DNA of 64,000 bases from Acidimicrobiia bacterium (GTDB lineage: Bacteria > Actinomycetota > Acidimicrobiia > IMCC26256 > PALSA-610): assembly GCA_036271555.1 (NCBI GenBank), contig DATBAK010000026.1, forward strand, positions 1-64,000. The letters are read 5' to 3'. Positions 17,812-27,729 of the stretch are shown one piece after another. Both the position numbers and the translations under genes were made by a program. The notes under the pieces were generated by a model that was not told where the DNA came from, made no database searches, and saw only the letters and a list, made by a program, of their open reading frames with translations. Positions within the stretch are counted from its first letter, which is position 1. The number at the start of each line of letters is the position of its first letter.

Positions 17812-17900
17812 AGCCCGGCCCTGCCCATGCTCAGGACGCGCGCGGCTCTCTCCGCAGGCACCCCAGGACGGCGGATCGTACTGGCAGAACCCGCCTCCGT

Positions 17901-17918
17901 GCGCAACCGAGGTTGCGC
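17901..17918. repeat. 8-bp inverted repeat upstream of the kdp locus
   Basis: Arms GCGCAACC (17901-17908) and GGTTGCGC (17911-17918) are perfect complements separated by GA. It lies 90 bp after the HTH gene stop and 128 bp before the DUF4118 gene. It could be an operator or a weak transcript-end hairpin; there is no T tract. The rest of the 17812-18045 gap shows no riboswitch or promoter I can support. Confidence 0.35.
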
Positions 17919-18045
17919 GCGGGATCGCGCCGGCACACGCGGTCGGCCCGTGGGCGCGTGACGGCGCCATCAAGATTTCTCGACTCGGCGTGAGGACGGC
18001 GTAAAGACGCTGGTCGCGGCGACGCCGCGGCGCGACAACCCGAGC

Positions 18046-18813
18046 GTGGCCCCAAACGCACCGCTCGACCGCCGCATCGCCAGCATGGCGATGCTCGCCG
18101 CGCTGCTCGTCCCTCCTGCGGCCGCGGCGGCGCTCGTCCCCGTGCGCGACCACACCGACAACGCCAACCTCGCGCTCGCCCTCGTCGTCGTGGTGGTCGC
18201 AGTGGCGACGTTCGGTCACCGCGGCGCGACGGTCGTCAGCGCGGTGTCGGCGGCCGCCTGGTTCGACTTCTTCCACACGCGGCCGTACTACTCGTTCACG
18301 ATCACCGCGCACGACGACGTCGTCACGTTCGTGCTGTTGCTGCTCGTCGGCGTCGTCGTCGGCGAGCTCGCGATCCGCACCCGCCGCAGCCGGCGCGCGG
18401 CCAAGCAGGGCAGCGACGACCTCGCGCACCTGCACGCGATCGCCGAGCTCGTCGCGGGCGGCGAGCGGCCCGACATCGCGGTCGTCACGGTCGCGATCGA
18501 GCTGCGCCGCATCTTCGACCTCCAGGACTGCACGTTCGAGCCCGCGCCGTTCGAGACCATCCCGAAGATCGCGCACCTCGAGCGCAGCGGGAACGTCGTG
18601 TTCGGCGGCCTCGGCTGGGGCGTCGGGACGATGGGGCTGCCGGGCCATCGCGTCGACCTCGTCGTCGCCGGCTACGGCCGCACCTTCGGTCGCTTCCTCC
18701 TCACACCCCGGCCCGGGCGGCCGGTCTCGTTCGACCGCCGCATCGTCGCGACCGCGCTCGCCGACCAGGTCGCGGCGGCGTTCGTCGCCGACTCCGCAAC
18801 CACGGCGCCCTAG
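18046..18813 (+). CDS. DUF4118 membrane protein at the head of the kdp operon (KdpD sensor-like)
   Basis: 255 residues from a GTG at 18046. Residues 14-110 form three to four membrane helices, with the DUF4118 hallmark AAAWFDFFHTRPYYSFTITA. This matches the membrane sensor module of KdpD (compare LNWFFAPPIHTFTI in the kdpD product here). A soluble C-terminal part of about 140 residues follows (FDLQDCTFEP, then RRIVATALADQVAAAFVA) and resembles a small GAF-like domain. There is no histidine kinase or Usp domain. Thirteen bp separate it from the next small gene, so it probably belongs to the kdp transcript. A role in sensing K+ or osmotic state, or in modulating KdpD, is inference. Confidence 0.75.
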   Translation: MAPNAPLDRRIASMAMLAALLVPPAAAAALVPVRDHTDNANLALALVVVVVAVATFGHRGATVVSAVSAAAWFDFFHTRPYYSFTITAHDDVVTFVLLLLVGVVVGELAIRTRRSRRAAKQGSDDLAHLHAIAELVAGGERPDIAVVTVAIELRRIFDLQDCTFEPAPFETIPKIAHLERSGNVVFGGLGWGVGTMGLPGHRVDLVVAGYGRTFGRFLLTPRPGRPVSFDRRIVATALADQVAAAFVADSATTAP

Positions 18814-18825
18814 GAAGGAGTCCCC

Positions 18826-18969
18826 GTGCAAGATGTGATCTTCGTTGCCATCCTCGTCGCGTTCTTCGCACTCGCCGCGCTCTTCGTACGTGCGTGCGAC
18901 CGCATCATCGGCGACGAGACCGAGTCGACCGACTCACCGCGCGCGGAAGAGCTGGCGGACGCGGCATGA
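18826..18969 (+). CDS. 47-residue single-pass membrane peptide in the kdp operon
   Basis: GTG at 18826 with a strong GGAAGGAG ribosome site 5 bp upstream; stop at 18967-18969. One membrane helix (VIFVAILVAFFALAALFVRA) is followed by an acidic tail (DRIIGDETESTDSPRAEE). The ribosome site, the helix and the position between the DUF4118 gene and kdpF support a real gene. It is KdpF-sized but has no KdpF motif. It may be a regulatory or stabilising small subunit, which is inference. Confidence 0.7.
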   Translation: MQDVIFVAILVAFFALAALFVRACDRIIGDETESTDSPRAEELADAA

Positions 18970-19018
18970 GCATCAGCCGGCACGACGCGCTCGCTCACGC
19001 GGCCGAAGGCGCGAGCGA

Positions 19019-19108
19019 ATGAGCTACGACAACGGTGTCGGACTCGTGCTCGCGATCCTCGTGACCGCGTACCTCGTGTACGCGCTCGTGTTCCCGGAGA
19101 AGCTGTAG
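19019..19108 (+). CDS. kdpF: K+-transporting ATPase small subunit KdpF
   Basis: 29 residues: one membrane helix (GLVLAILVTAYLVYALVFPE) ending PEKL, the typical KdpF pattern. ATG at 19019, stop at 19106-19108, 44 bp before kdpA. KdpF is a lipid-like stabiliser of the KdpFABC complex. The size and the YLVYALVFPE motif make this secure despite the short length. Confidence 0.88.
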   Translation: MSYDNGVGLVLAILVTAYLVYALVFPEKL

Positions 19109-19152
19109 TGCCTGGGCCCGGCCGCGTCACACGATCCCGGTCGAGGTACTGA

Positions 19153-20868
19153 ATGTCGGCGTCCGCGTGGCTCCAGCTGCTCTGCCTGATCGCGCTGCTC
19201 GCGATCTCGACACCGATCCTCGGCTCCTACCTCGCCAAGATCTACGGCGACGGCACGGCACCGGGCGATCGGGTGTTCCTGCCGGTCGAGCACGCGATCT
19301 ATCGAGCGTGTCGTGTCGACCCGGACCGCGAGCAGCGGTGGAACGTCTACGCCTACTCGCTGCTCGCGTTCAGTGCGGTGTCGGTGCTGATCCTCTACGC
19401 GCAGCTCCGGCTGCAGGGACACCTGCCGGTGAACCCGACGCACGTCGTCGGACTCGGGCCCGCGCTGTCGTTCAACACCGCGGCGAGCTTCCTCACGAAC
19501 ACGAACTGGCAGAACTACGCCGGTGAGTCCGCGATGTCGTACCTCAGCCAGATGGCGGGGCTCGCGCTGCACAACTTCGTGTCGGCCGCCGCAGGCGCCG
19601 CGGTCGCGGTCGCGTTGGTGCGCGGGCTCGTACGCGGCCGCGCGAAGACGCTCGGCAACTTCTGGGTCGACCTCGTCCGCACGACGACGCGCGTCCTGAT
19701 CCCGATCGCGTTCGTGGGCGCACTCGTGCTCGTCAGCCAGGGCGTCGTGCAGAACTTCCACTCGAACCGCGTGGTGACGACGGTCAGCGGTCAGCAGCAG
19801 ACGATTCCCGGCGGGCCGATCGCGAGCCAGGAAGCGATCAAGGAGACCGGCCAGAACGGCGGCGGCCCGTACAACGCGAACTCCGCGCACCCGTTCGAGA
19901 ACCCGAACCCGATCACGAACCTGTTGGAGCTCTGGCTCATCCTCGCGATCCCGTTGGCGTTCCCGTGGATGTTCGGGAAGATGGGCGGCAACCTGCGACA
20001 AGGCATGGTCGTGCTCGCGGTGATGGTCGCGTTCTGGCTCGTCGGCGCGCTCGTCGCGATGCACTTCGACACCAATCCGAACCCGAAGCTCACGGCGCTG
20101 AACGTGAGTCAATCGCAGACGTCGACGCAGGCCGGCGGGAGCGCCGAAGGGACCGAATCCCGCTTCGGACCCGCGGGCTGCGGATTGTTCGCCGATACGA
20201 CGACGGGGACGTCGACCGGCGCGGTGGACTGCGCGCACGACAGCATGGAACCGATCGCGGGCGCGGTCCCGCTCGTGAACATCATGCTCGGCGAGGTGAG
20301 CCCCGGCGGCACGGGATCGGGTCTCTACGGAATGCTGATCTTCGCGTTGACCGCGGTGTTCATCGCGGGGCTCATGGTCGGGCGCACGCCCGAGTACCTC
20401 GGCAAGAAGATCCAGGCCGCGGAGATGAAGCTCGTCGTCGTCTACCTGCTCGCGGTGCCACTCGTGATCCTCACGTTCGCGGCCATCTCGATCGTGCTGA
20501 AGACCGCGCTGCACTCGCAGGCGAACTCGGGGCCGCACGGCCTGACCGAGATGGTCTATGCGTTCGCGTCCGCGTCGAACAACAACGGCTCGGCGTTCGG
20601 CGGGCTCAGCGGCAACACGCAGTGGTTCAACACGACGCTCGGGATCTGTTTCCTCGTCGGCCGCTTCTTCCTCATGGTGCCGGCGCTCGCGATCGCGGGA
20701 TCCCTCGGTCGGAAGCAACCGGTGCCGCCGTCGGCGGGCACGTTCCCGACCGACACTCCCCTGTTCGCGGCACTGCTCGGCGGCGTCGTGATCATCGTCG
20801 TGGGGCTCACGTTCTTCCCGGTGATCGCGCTCGGTCCGATCGTCGAGCACCTCGTGGGCAAGTTCTGA
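19153..20868 (+). CDS. kdpA: K+-transporting ATPase potassium-binding subunit KdpA
   Basis: 571 residues, ten or so membrane helices in four pseudo-repeats. The selectivity-filter loops are visible: [32 protein letters not shown] and [11 protein letters not shown]. KdpA binds K+ and passes it through the inter-subunit tunnel to KdpB. The ATG at 19153 is the only reasonable start ([12 protein letters not shown]). Length is normal. It is followed after 106 bp by kdpB. Confidence 0.97.
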   Translation: MSASAWLQLLCLIALLAISTPILGSYLAKIYGDGTAPGDRVFLPVEHAIYRACRVDPDREQRWNVYAYSLLAFSAVSVLILYAQLRLQGHLPVNPTHVVGLGPALSFNTAASFLTNTNWQNYAGESAMSYLSQMAGLALHNFVSAAAGAAVAVALVRGLVRGRAKTLGNFWVDLVRTTTRVLIPIAFVGALVLVSQGVVQNFHSNRVVTTVSGQQQTIPGGPIASQEAIKETGQNGGGPYNANSAHPFENPNPITNLLELWLILAIPLAFPWMFGKMGGNLRQGMVVLAVMVAFWLVGALVAMHFDTNPNPKLTALNVSQSQTSTQAGGSAEGTESRFGPAGCGLFADTTTGTSTGAVDCAHDSMEPIAGAVPLVNIMLGEVSPGGTGSGLYGMLIFALTAVFIAGLMVGRTPEYLGKKIQAAEMKLVVVYLLAVPLVILTFAAISIVLKTALHSQANSGPHGLTEMVYAFASASNNNGSAFGGLSGNTQWFNTTLGICFLVGRFFLMVPALAIAGSLGRKQPVPPSAGTFPTDTPLFAALLGGVVIIVVGLTFFPVIALGPIVEHLVGKF

Positions 20869-20974
20869 TGGTCGCACTCGCTCACGCTCGCCGCTCCGGA
20901 CGCCTCGGCCCCCGACCGTGGCCGCGCCGCTCGCTTCGCTCGCGCGCTCGGGCGGGAACGTCGAAGGAGAGCTC

Positions 20975-23080
20975 GTGACTGCATCCGCGATCGATCCGCA
21001 GACCGAGCCCGCGCACGAGACCGTGCCGAGCCTGAGCGCGCGGCCGACGAAGCGCCGGTCGGCGTCGATGTTCGACCCCGCGCTCATGAAGCGCGCGGTC
21101 GGCGACTCGTTCCGCAAGCTCGACCCGCGGCAGATGGCGCGCAACCCGGTGATGTTCGTCGTCGAGATCGGCAGCGTCATCACCACCGTGCTGTTCCTCC
21201 GCGACGCGCACCGATCGACGGCGGCCGACAACGTGTTCGTCGGACTCGTCACCGCGTGGCTCTGGTTCACCGTGCTGTTCGCGAACTTCGCGGAGGCGGT
21301 CGCCGAAGGTCGCGGGAAGGCCCAGGCCGACACGCTGCGCAAGACGCGCTCCGAGACCGTCGCCCGCGTGCTCCAACCCGACGGCACGACCCGAGAAGTA
21401 CCGTCGAGTCGGCTCACGGTCGGCGATCGCTGCGAGGTCGTCGCCGGCGAGATCATTCCCGGCGACGGTGACGTCGTCGAAGGCATCGCGTCCGTCGACG
21501 AGTCCGCGATCACCGGCGAGTCGGCCCCCGTGATCCGAGAATCCGGTGGGGACCGCAGCTCGGTGACCGGCGGCACGCGCGTGCTGTCGGACCGAATCGT
21601 CGTCGAGATCTCGTCGAAGCCGGGCGAGAGCTTCCTCGACCGCATGATCTCGCTCGTCGAAGGCGCGTCGCGTCAGAAGACGCCGAACGAGATCGCGCTC
21701 AACATCCTGCTGGCGGGGCTCACGATCATCTTCCTGCTCGCCGTCGTGACCCTGCAGCCGTTCGCGATCTACTCGGGCGCGCCGCAGACGATCACCGTGC
21801 TCGTCGCGCTGCTCGTGTGCCTCATCCCGACGACGATCGGCGCGTTGCTCTCCGCGATCGGCATCGCGGGCATGGACCGGCTCGTGCAACGCAACGTGCT
21901 CGCGATGTCGGGCCGCGCGGTCGAGGCCGCGGGCGACTGCTCGACGCTGCTGCTCGACAAGACCGGCACGATCACGCTCGGCAACCGGCAGGCCGCGGAG
22001 TTCCTCCCGCTTCCGGGCGTGTCGGAGGATCAGCTCGCCGACGCCGCGCAGCTCTCGAGTCTCGCCGACGAGACGCCGGAAGGGCGTTCGATCGTGGTGC
22101 TCGCGAAGGACCGCTACGGGTTGCGCGAACGCGAGCTGTCGGGCGCGACGCTCGTGCCGTTCACCGCGCAGACGCGCATGAGCGGTGTCGACATCGAGGA
22201 CCGCTCCATCCGCAAGGGCGCGACCGACTCGGTCAAGCGCTGGGTGCGGGAGAACGGCGGGACGGTGCCGGCCGAGCTCGACCCGATCGTCGAAGGCATC
22301 TCCAAGCACGGCGGTACGCCCCTCGCCGTCGCCGACGGCGATCGGGTCCTGGGTGTGATCCACCTCAAGGACGTCGTGAAGGAGGGCATCGCCGAGCGCT
22401 TCGCCGAGCTCCGGCGCATGGGCATCCGCACGGTGATGATCACCGGCGACAACCCGTTGACCGCGGCCGCCATCGCGACCGAGGCGGGCGTCGACGACTT
22501 CCTCGCGGAAGCGACGCCCGAGGACAAGATGGCGCTGATCAGGAAGGAGCAGTCGGGCGGCGCGCTCGTCGCCATGACCGGCGACGGCACGAACGACGCG
22601 CCCGCGCTCGCGCAGGCCGATGTCGGCGTCGCGATGAACACCGGCACGCAGGCCGCCAAAGAGGCCGGCAACATGGTCGACCTCGACTCCAACCCGACGA
22701 AGCTCATCGAGATCGTCGAGATCGGGAAGCAGCTGCTCATCACGCGCGGCTCGCTGACGACGTTCTCGATCGCGAACGACGTCGCGAAGTACTTCGCCAT
22801 CATCCCCGCGATGTTCCAGGGCGTGTTCCCGCAGTTGCGCACGCTGAACATCATGCGGCTCGACAACCCGCACACCGCGATCCTCTCCGCGGTCATCTTC
22901 AACGCGCTGATCATCGTGGCGTTGATTCCGCTCGCGCTGCGGGGCGTGAAGTTCCGCGCGTTGGGCGCGGCCGCGGTACTGCGGCGAAACCTCTTGATCT
23001 ACGGCCTGGGCGGGCTCGTCGCGCCGTTCATCGGGATCAAGCTCATCGACCTGATCCTCTCGGCCTCGGGGGTGCACTGA
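20975..23080 (+). CDS. kdpB: K+-transporting P-type ATPase ATP-binding subunit KdpB
   Basis: 701 residues from a GTG at 20975 with GAAGGAGA just upstream; an in-frame GTG at 20918 lacks such a site. P-type ATPase hallmarks: actuator motif AITGESAPV, phosphorylation motif DKTGTIT with Asp328, and hinge [17 protein letters not shown]. The N-terminal Ser-rich segment before FDPALMKRA is unstructured. KdpB hydrolyses ATP and completes K+ transport with KdpA. One bp separates its stop from kdpC. Confidence 0.97.
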   Translation: MTASAIDPQTEPAHETVPSLSARPTKRRSASMFDPALMKRAVGDSFRKLDPRQMARNPVMFVVEIGSVITTVLFLRDAHRSTAADNVFVGLVTAWLWFTVLFANFAEAVAEGRGKAQADTLRKTRSETVARVLQPDGTTREVPSSRLTVGDRCEVVAGEIIPGDGDVVEGIASVDESAITGESAPVIRESGGDRSSVTGGTRVLSDRIVVEISSKPGESFLDRMISLVEGASRQKTPNEIALNILLAGLTIIFLLAVVTLQPFAIYSGAPQTITVLVALLVCLIPTTIGALLSAIGIAGMDRLVQRNVLAMSGRAVEAAGDCSTLLLDKTGTITLGNRQAAEFLPLPGVSEDQLADAAQLSSLADETPEGRSIVVLAKDRYGLRERELSGATLVPFTAQTRMSGVDIEDRSIRKGATDSVKRWVRENGGTVPAELDPIVEGISKHGGTPLAVADGDRVLGVIHLKDVVKEGIAERFAELRRMGIRTVMITGDNPLTAAAIATEAGVDDFLAEATPEDKMALIRKEQSGGALVAMTGDGTNDAPALAQADVGVAMNTGTQAAKEAGNMVDLDSNPTKLIEIVEIGKQLLITRGSLTTFSIANDVAKYFAIIPAMFQGVFPQLRTLNIMRLDNPHTAILSAVIFNALIIVALIPLALRGVKFRALGAAAVLRRNLLIYGLGGLVAPFIGIKLIDLILSASGVH

Positions 23081-23081
23081 C

Positions 23082-23669
23082 ATGCGGCGACAGTTGGTGC
23101 CCGCGCTCATGATGACGATCGCACTCACGATCCTCACCGGACTCGCCTATCCGCTCGTCCTGACCGGAGTCGCGCAGGGCCTGTTCTCGGCGCGCGCGAA
23201 CGGCTCGCTCGTGAAGGTCGACGGCAAGGTCGTCGGCTCCTCGCTCCTGGGACAGGACTTCACCGCGACGAAGTACTTCCACCCGCGGCCGTCCGCGACC
23301 GCCGAGACGCCGTACAACGGGCTCGCGTCCGGCGCGTCGAACCTCGGCCCGTCGAACCCCGACCTCATCAGCACGGTGAAGGCGCGCGCGATCGCGTACC
23401 GGAAGCTCAACGGGCTCGCCGCGAACGCGCAGGTGCCGGTCGACGCGGTGACGGCTTCGGGCTCGGGCCTCGACCCCGACATCTCCGTCGCGAACGCGCG
23501 GTTGCAGGCTCCCCGGGTGGCGAGGGTGCGGGACCTGTCCGTCGCGACCGTGCTCGCCGCAGTCGGTCGCCACACCGAGAACCGGGCCTGGGGCTTCCTC
23601 GGCGAGAAGGTCGTGAACGTCCTCGAGCTCGACGTCGACCTCGACCGACTGTCCGTCGCGGCAAAGTAG
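23082..23669 (+). CDS. kdpC: K+-transporting ATPase subunit KdpC
   Basis: 195 residues with one N-terminal membrane helix (ALMMTIALTILTGLAYPLVL) and a periplasmic-type domain. Family motifs are GSLLGQDFT, YFHPRPSA, SGASNLGPSNP and ASGSGLDPDIS. KdpC stabilises KdpA-KdpB and aids K+ affinity. ATG at 23082 directly after the kdpB stop. Length is usual. Confidence 0.96.
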   Translation: MRRQLVPALMMTIALTILTGLAYPLVLTGVAQGLFSARANGSLVKVDGKVVGSSLLGQDFTATKYFHPRPSATAETPYNGLASGASNLGPSNPDLISTVKARAIAYRKLNGLAANAQVPVDAVTASGSGLDPDISVANARLQAPRVARVRDLSVATVLAAVGRHTENRAWGFLGEKVVNVLELDVDLDRLSVAAK

Positions 23670-23748
23670 AGCGGTGAGGAATGGGCAGAACCGCCGGAAA
23701 CGGGCCGGTCGCTTGGCGGCCCGCCCGACGCGGCGGCCGAGGCGTCGA

Positions 23749-23773
23749 GGCGGGCGAAGCTTGCGAGCCCGCC
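23749..23773 (+). promoter_or_regulatory. Hairpin directly before the kdpD start codon
   Basis: Arms GGCGGGC (23749-23755) and GCCCGCC (23767-23773) are perfect complements with an 11-nt loop, and the second arm ends one base before the kdpD ATG at 23775. No Shine-Dalgarno sequence is visible outside it. In mRNA this stem would hide the initiation region, so it may dampen kdpD translation relative to kdpFABC. It could also be a by-product of high GC. Confidence 0.4.
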
Positions 23774-23774
23774 C

Positions 23775-26300
23775 ATGAGCACGGGCTCGCTGCGGGTGTA
23801 TCTCGGGGCGGCACCGGGCGTCGGCAAGACGTTCGCGATGCTCGACGAGGGGCGCCGGCGCAGCGAGCGCGGCACCGCCGACATCGTCGTCGGGCTGGTC
23901 GAGACGCACAACCGGCCCAAGACGATCGCGCAGCTCGCGGGCCTCGAGATCGTCCCCCGCAGGGAGATCGACTACCGCGGCCAGCGCTTCGAGGAGATGG
24001 ACGTCGACGCGATCCTCGCGCGGAATCCCGAGGTCGCACTCGTCGACGAGCTCGCGCACAGCAACGTGCCCGGTTCGCGCAACCAGAAGCGTTGGCAGGA
24101 CATCGAGGAGCTGCTCGCCGCGGGCATCAACGTCATCTCGACGGTGAACATCCAGCACCTCGAGTCGCTGAACGACGTCGTCCAGCGCATCACCGGGGTT
24201 GCGCAGCGCGAGACGGTTCCCGACGCGATCGTGCGGGCGGCCGACCAGATCGAGCTCGTCGACATGAGCCCGGAGGCGCTGCGCCGCCGCATGGCGCACG
24301 GCAACATCTATTCGGCCGAGCGCATCGACACCGCGCTCGCCAACTACTTCCGCATCGGCAATCTCGCCGCGCTGCGCGAGCTCGCGCTGCTGTGGGTCGC
24401 GGACCGGGTCGACGAGAACCTGCAGGAGTACCGCGAACGCCACGGCGTCGCCGACTCGTGGGAGACGAAGGAGCGGGTCCTCGTCGCGCTGACGGGCGCG
24501 CCCGGCGGCGACGACCTCGTGCGCCGCGCGGCGCGCATCGCGATGCGCACACGCGCGCTGCTCATCGGGGTGCACGTGCAGTCGTCCGACGGACTCGCAG
24601 ACTCGGCGTTGGGCGACGTCGAGGCGCACCGCGCGCTGCTCGAGGAGTTCGGCGGGCAGTATCACGAGGTCGCGGGCGCGGATGTCGGGCGTGCGATCGT
24701 TCAGGTCGCCCGATCCGAGAACGCGACGCAGGTCCTGCTCGGTGCGAGCGCGCGCTCACGCTGGAACGAGCTCGTGCGCGGCTCCGTCATCAACGACGTC
24801 ATCCGGCAGGCGGGCGGCGCGTTCGACGTCCACGTGATCTCGACCGCCGGCGCGGAGGGCGAGGAGCGCGCGCCGTCACTGCTACCCCCGCCGCGATTGC
24901 GGCTCGCCGCGCTGTCGCGCCGACGACTCGGGATCGGATTCGCGCTCGCACTCGTCGGGCTCCCGATCCTCACGTTCGTGCTCTCGCACCTCCGCGACAA
25001 CATCGGTCTACAGAACGCGCTCCTCTGCTACCTGTTCATGGTCGTCGCGGTCGCGACCATCGGCGGCGCGCTGCCGGCCGCGGTCGCGTCGGTGCTCGCG
25101 TTCGTGCTCCTCAACTGGTTCTTCGCACCACCGATCCACACCTTCACGATCTCGAACGGGCGCGACGTGCTCGCGCTCGTCGCCTTCCTCGTCGTCGCCG
25201 CCGTGATCAGCGTGCTCGTCGACCTCGCGACGCGCCGGCGCAACGACGCGTATCGCGCGCGCGGCGAAGCGCGCTCCCTCGCGCGCATGGCCGCGGTCGT
25301 GCTGCGCGCGAGCGATCCCCTCCCCGAGCTCGTGTCCGACCTCGTGGCCACGTTCCACCTCGACGGTGGCGCCGTGCTCACGCCGTCGAAGGGCGGCTGG
25401 CACGTCGACGCGGCCGCGGGCACGCATCCACCGACATCGCCGGTCGACGCCAACATCGCGTTGCCGCTGCCGGGCGACGCGACGCTCGTGCTGAAGGGCT
25501 CGGGGCTGCGCGCGGAAGACCGTGAGGTGTTCGACGCCTTCGCGACCCAGCTCGGCGTCGCGATCGAGAGCCGGCGGTTGCAGGCCGAGGCCGCGGGCGC
25601 CGCCGCGCTGGCCAAGGCCAACGAGCTGCGCACCGCGCTGCTCGCGGCCGTGAGCCACGACCTGCGCACGCCGCTCGCGTCGATCAAGACCGCGGCGACG
25701 AGCCTGCTGTCCGAGGACGTGTCGTTCGATCCGGCCGCGGAACGCGCGCTGCTCGAGACGATCGACGACGAATCGGATCGGCTGAACCGGCTCGTCGGCA
25801 ACCTGCTCGACATGAGCCGCCTACAGACCGGCGCGCTGGTCGTGCAGGCGCGCGCCGTCGGGCTCGAGGAAGTGGTGGGCAGCGCGATCGCCGAAGTGTC
25901 CGCGAACGCGCCCGCGATCGACGTCGACGTCGACGTGCCCGACAGCCTCCCGCTCGTCGACGCCGATCCCGTGCTGCTGGAGCGCGCGCTCGTCAACATC
26001 GTCGGCAACGCGATCCGCTACTCCCCGCCCGGCGAGCGCGTGCGGGTCCACGCAGGAACCGTCGACGGGCGCGTCGAGCTGCGCGTGGTCGATCGCGGGC
26101 GCGGCATCCCGGTCGCGGAGCGCGAGCGCGCGTTCCAACCCTTCCAGCGGTTGGGCGATCACCCGAACGGCGAAGGCGTGGGGCTCGGCCTGGCCGTCGC
26201 GCGAGGCTTCGTCGAGGCGATGGCCGGTGTCGTCTCGGTCGACGACACGCCGGGAGGCGGCTGCACGGTGATCCTCGACCTGCCCGAAGCCGGCCCGTGA
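23775..26300 (+). CDS. kdpD: Osmosensitive K+ channel histidine kinase KdpD
   Basis: 841 residues in the full KdpD order. The N-terminal KdpD domain has Walker A GAAPGVGKT and the motif DELAHSNVPGSRNQKRWQD (1-210). A Usp-like domain covers about 230-350. The DUF4118 module has four membrane helices (about 380-480, with LNWFFAPPIHTFTI). A GAF-like region covers about 495-600. The HisKA H-box is AAVSHDLRTPLASIK (His628), and HATPase boxes follow (VNIVGNAIRYSP, GRGIPVAERE, GVGLGLAVA). It senses K+ limitation and ionic strength and phosphorylates KdpE. The stop overlaps the kdpE start. Confidence 0.96.
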   Translation: MSTGSLRVYLGAAPGVGKTFAMLDEGRRRSERGTADIVVGLVETHNRPKTIAQLAGLEIVPRREIDYRGQRFEEMDVDAILARNPEVALVDELAHSNVPGSRNQKRWQDIEELLAAGINVISTVNIQHLESLNDVVQRITGVAQRETVPDAIVRAADQIELVDMSPEALRRRMAHGNIYSAERIDTALANYFRIGNLAALRELALLWVADRVDENLQEYRERHGVADSWETKERVLVALTGAPGGDDLVRRAARIAMRTRALLIGVHVQSSDGLADSALGDVEAHRALLEEFGGQYHEVAGADVGRAIVQVARSENATQVLLGASARSRWNELVRGSVINDVIRQAGGAFDVHVISTAGAEGEERAPSLLPPPRLRLAALSRRRLGIGFALALVGLPILTFVLSHLRDNIGLQNALLCYLFMVVAVATIGGALPAAVASVLAFVLLNWFFAPPIHTFTISNGRDVLALVAFLVVAAVISVLVDLATRRRNDAYRARGEARSLARMAAVVLRASDPLPELVSDLVATFHLDGGAVLTPSKGGWHVDAAAGTHPPTSPVDANIALPLPGDATLVLKGSGLRAEDREVFDAFATQLGVAIESRRLQAEAAGAAALAKANELRTALLAAVSHDLRTPLASIKTAATSLLSEDVSFDPAAERALLETIDDESDRLNRLVGNLLDMSRLQTGALVVQARAVGLEEVVGSAIAEVSANAPAIDVDVDVPDSLPLVDADPVLLERALVNIVGNAIRYSPPGERVRVHAGTVDGRVELRVVDRGRGIPVAERERAFQPFQRLGDHPNGEGVGLGLAVARGFVEAMAGVVSVDDTPGGGCTVILDLPEAGP

Positions 26301-26989
26301 CGAAGCTGCTCATCGTCGACGACGAGGCCCGCTTCACGCGCGCGCTCGCGATCAGCCTCCGTGCGCGCGGCTACGAGGTCGAGACCGCGGCCACGGGCGA
26401 GGAAGGCCTCGAGCTCGCGGCGCGCGTGCATCCCGACGTCGTCGTGCTCGACCTCGGCCTGCCGACCCTCGGTGGACTCGACGTGTTGCGGGCGCTGCGC
26501 GGGTGGACGTCGGTGCCGGTGATCGTGCTGTCGGCGCGCCACGAGGAGCAGACGAAGGTCGAAGCGCTCGACCTCGGCGCCGACGACTACGTCACGAAGC
26601 CGTTCGGGATGGACGAGCTGCTCGCGCGGCTCCGCGCGACGCTGCGCCGGAGCGTCCCCGGTCAAGACGACCCCGTCGTCGAGACGGCCGACTTCTCGAT
26701 CGATCTCGCCGCGAAGCGCGCTCGGGATGCGAACGGCAACGAGGTGCGCCTCACACCGATCGAGTGGGGCATCGTCACGACCCTCGTCCGCAACCGCGGC
26801 AAGCTCGTCACGCAGCGGCAGCTGTTGCAGGAGGTATGGGGACCTGGCTACGGGACGGAGACCGAGTACCTGCGCGTCCACCTCGCCGCGATCCGGCGCA
26901 AGCTGGAACCGACACCGTCGCGTCCCCGATACTTCGTGACCGAGGCCGGCATGGGTTACCGCTTGGAGTGGATCGACTCGCCGGCGTGA
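26297..26989 (+). CDS. kdpE: Response regulator KdpE (OmpR/PhoB family)
   Basis: 230 residues from a GTG at 26297 overlapping the kdpD stop (GTGA). The receiver domain has Asp8/Asp9, phosphoacceptor Asp52 (VVLDLGLP), Ser79 and Lys101 (YVTKPFG). A winged-helix domain fills 130-225 (LTPIEWGIVTTLVRNRGKLV, then EYLRVHLAAIRRKLE). It activates kdpFABC when phosphorylated by KdpD. Here the sensor genes are downstream of and co-directional with the pump genes, so the operon is likely autoregulated. Confidence 0.95.
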   Translation: MTKLLIVDDEARFTRALAISLRARGYEVETAATGEEGLELAARVHPDVVVLDLGLPTLGGLDVLRALRGWTSVPVIVLSARHEEQTKVEALDLGADDYVTKPFGMDELLARLRATLRRSVPGQDDPVVETADFSIDLAAKRARDANGNEVRLTPIEWGIVTTLVRNRGKLVTQRQLLQEVWGPGYGTETEYLRVHLAAIRRKLEPTPSRPRYFVTEAGMGYRLEWIDSPA

Positions 26990-27014
26990 GCGGCGCGGTT
27001 CGGAGGCACGCGCA

Positions 27015-27575
27015 ATGGTCGTCCCCTCGTTACGAAACAAGCTGCTCGTCGCAGGCCCTGCGCTCGGCGACCCGAACTTCGAACGCACCGTCGTGCTCAT
27101 GCTCGACCACGGCACGGAGGGCGCGCTCGGCATCGTGCTGAACCGGCCGACCGACACGCCCCTGGCGGAAGCGGTCAGCGACTGGGCACCGCTGGCGACG
27201 CCGCCCGCCGTCGTGTATCTCGGCGGACCCGTCGGCATCGGCACGATCATCGCCCTCGGCCGCACGGCCGACGAGGACGATGCTCCGCCCGGCACCGAGC
27301 CGGTCACCGGCACGCTCGTCGCCGTCGACCTCTCGACCGATCCCGAGGCACTCGTGTCCCGACTCACCGACCTGCGGGTCTGGACCGGGTACGCGGGTTG
27401 GGCGGGCGGGCAGCTCGAGGCGGAGCTCGCGCAGGAAGCGTGGTTCGTCGTCGACGCCGATGTCGCCGACGCGACGACTTCGGATCCCGGTGCGCTCTGG
27501 CGCGCGGTGCTCGGACGGCAACCCGGCACGCTCGCGTGGTTCTCGAACTTCCCCGAGGATCCCGCGCAGAACTGA
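27015..27575 (+). CDS. YqgE/AlgH family protein
   Basis: 186 residues with the DUF179 signature: LLVAGPALGDPNFERTVVLM near the N-terminus, then GTEGALGIVLNRPT, YLGGPV and a GYAGWAGGQLEAEL motif at about 117-130. The family has unknown biochemical function and was linked historically to alginate regulation in Pseudomonas. It starts 25 bp after kdpE on the same strand but is usually unlinked to kdp. A short hairpin with a T tract overlaps its stop. Confidence 0.9.
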   Translation: MVVPSLRNKLLVAGPALGDPNFERTVVLMLDHGTEGALGIVLNRPTDTPLAEAVSDWAPLATPPAVVYLGGPVGIGTIIALGRTADEDDAPPGTEPVTGTLVAVDLSTDPEALVSRLTDLRVWTGYAGWAGGQLEAELAQEAWFVVDADVADATTSDPGALWRAVLGRQPGTLAWFSNFPEDPAQN

Positions 27576-27588
27576 CGCGCGCCTTTTT
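27563..27588 (+). terminator. Possible intrinsic terminator after the YqgE gene
   Basis: CGCGC (27563-27567) and GCGCG (27577-27581) can form a 5-bp GC stem with a 9-nt loop, followed by CC and five T residues (27584-27588). The stem covers the stop codon. Runs of five T are rare in this GC-rich sequence. The stem is short, so confidence is moderate. Confidence 0.4.
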
Positions 27589-27729
27589 CCAGATGTTGGT
27601 CGACGCGGTGTCACGGGCGCGCCGACGCATCCGCGACGCACGGTTCACATGCGCGAACGCACGCTGACGCGTGGATAGCGTGCGGTCGACGGCACTGCAC
27701 GTGGCCGCCCCCCGACACAGAGGTGGGAC

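Noticed and set aside
17812-18045. Possible c-di-AMP (ydaO-type) or K+ riboswitch before the kdp locus
   Set aside because: The region is 234 bp and GC-rich, but I could not match the conserved core of a known riboswitch; only a small inverted repeat is supportable. A covariance-model search would decide.
19024-23137. Two long minus-strand frames antisense to kdpA, kdpB and kdpC
   Set aside because: Same shadow effect; KdpA and KdpB motifs prove the plus strand.
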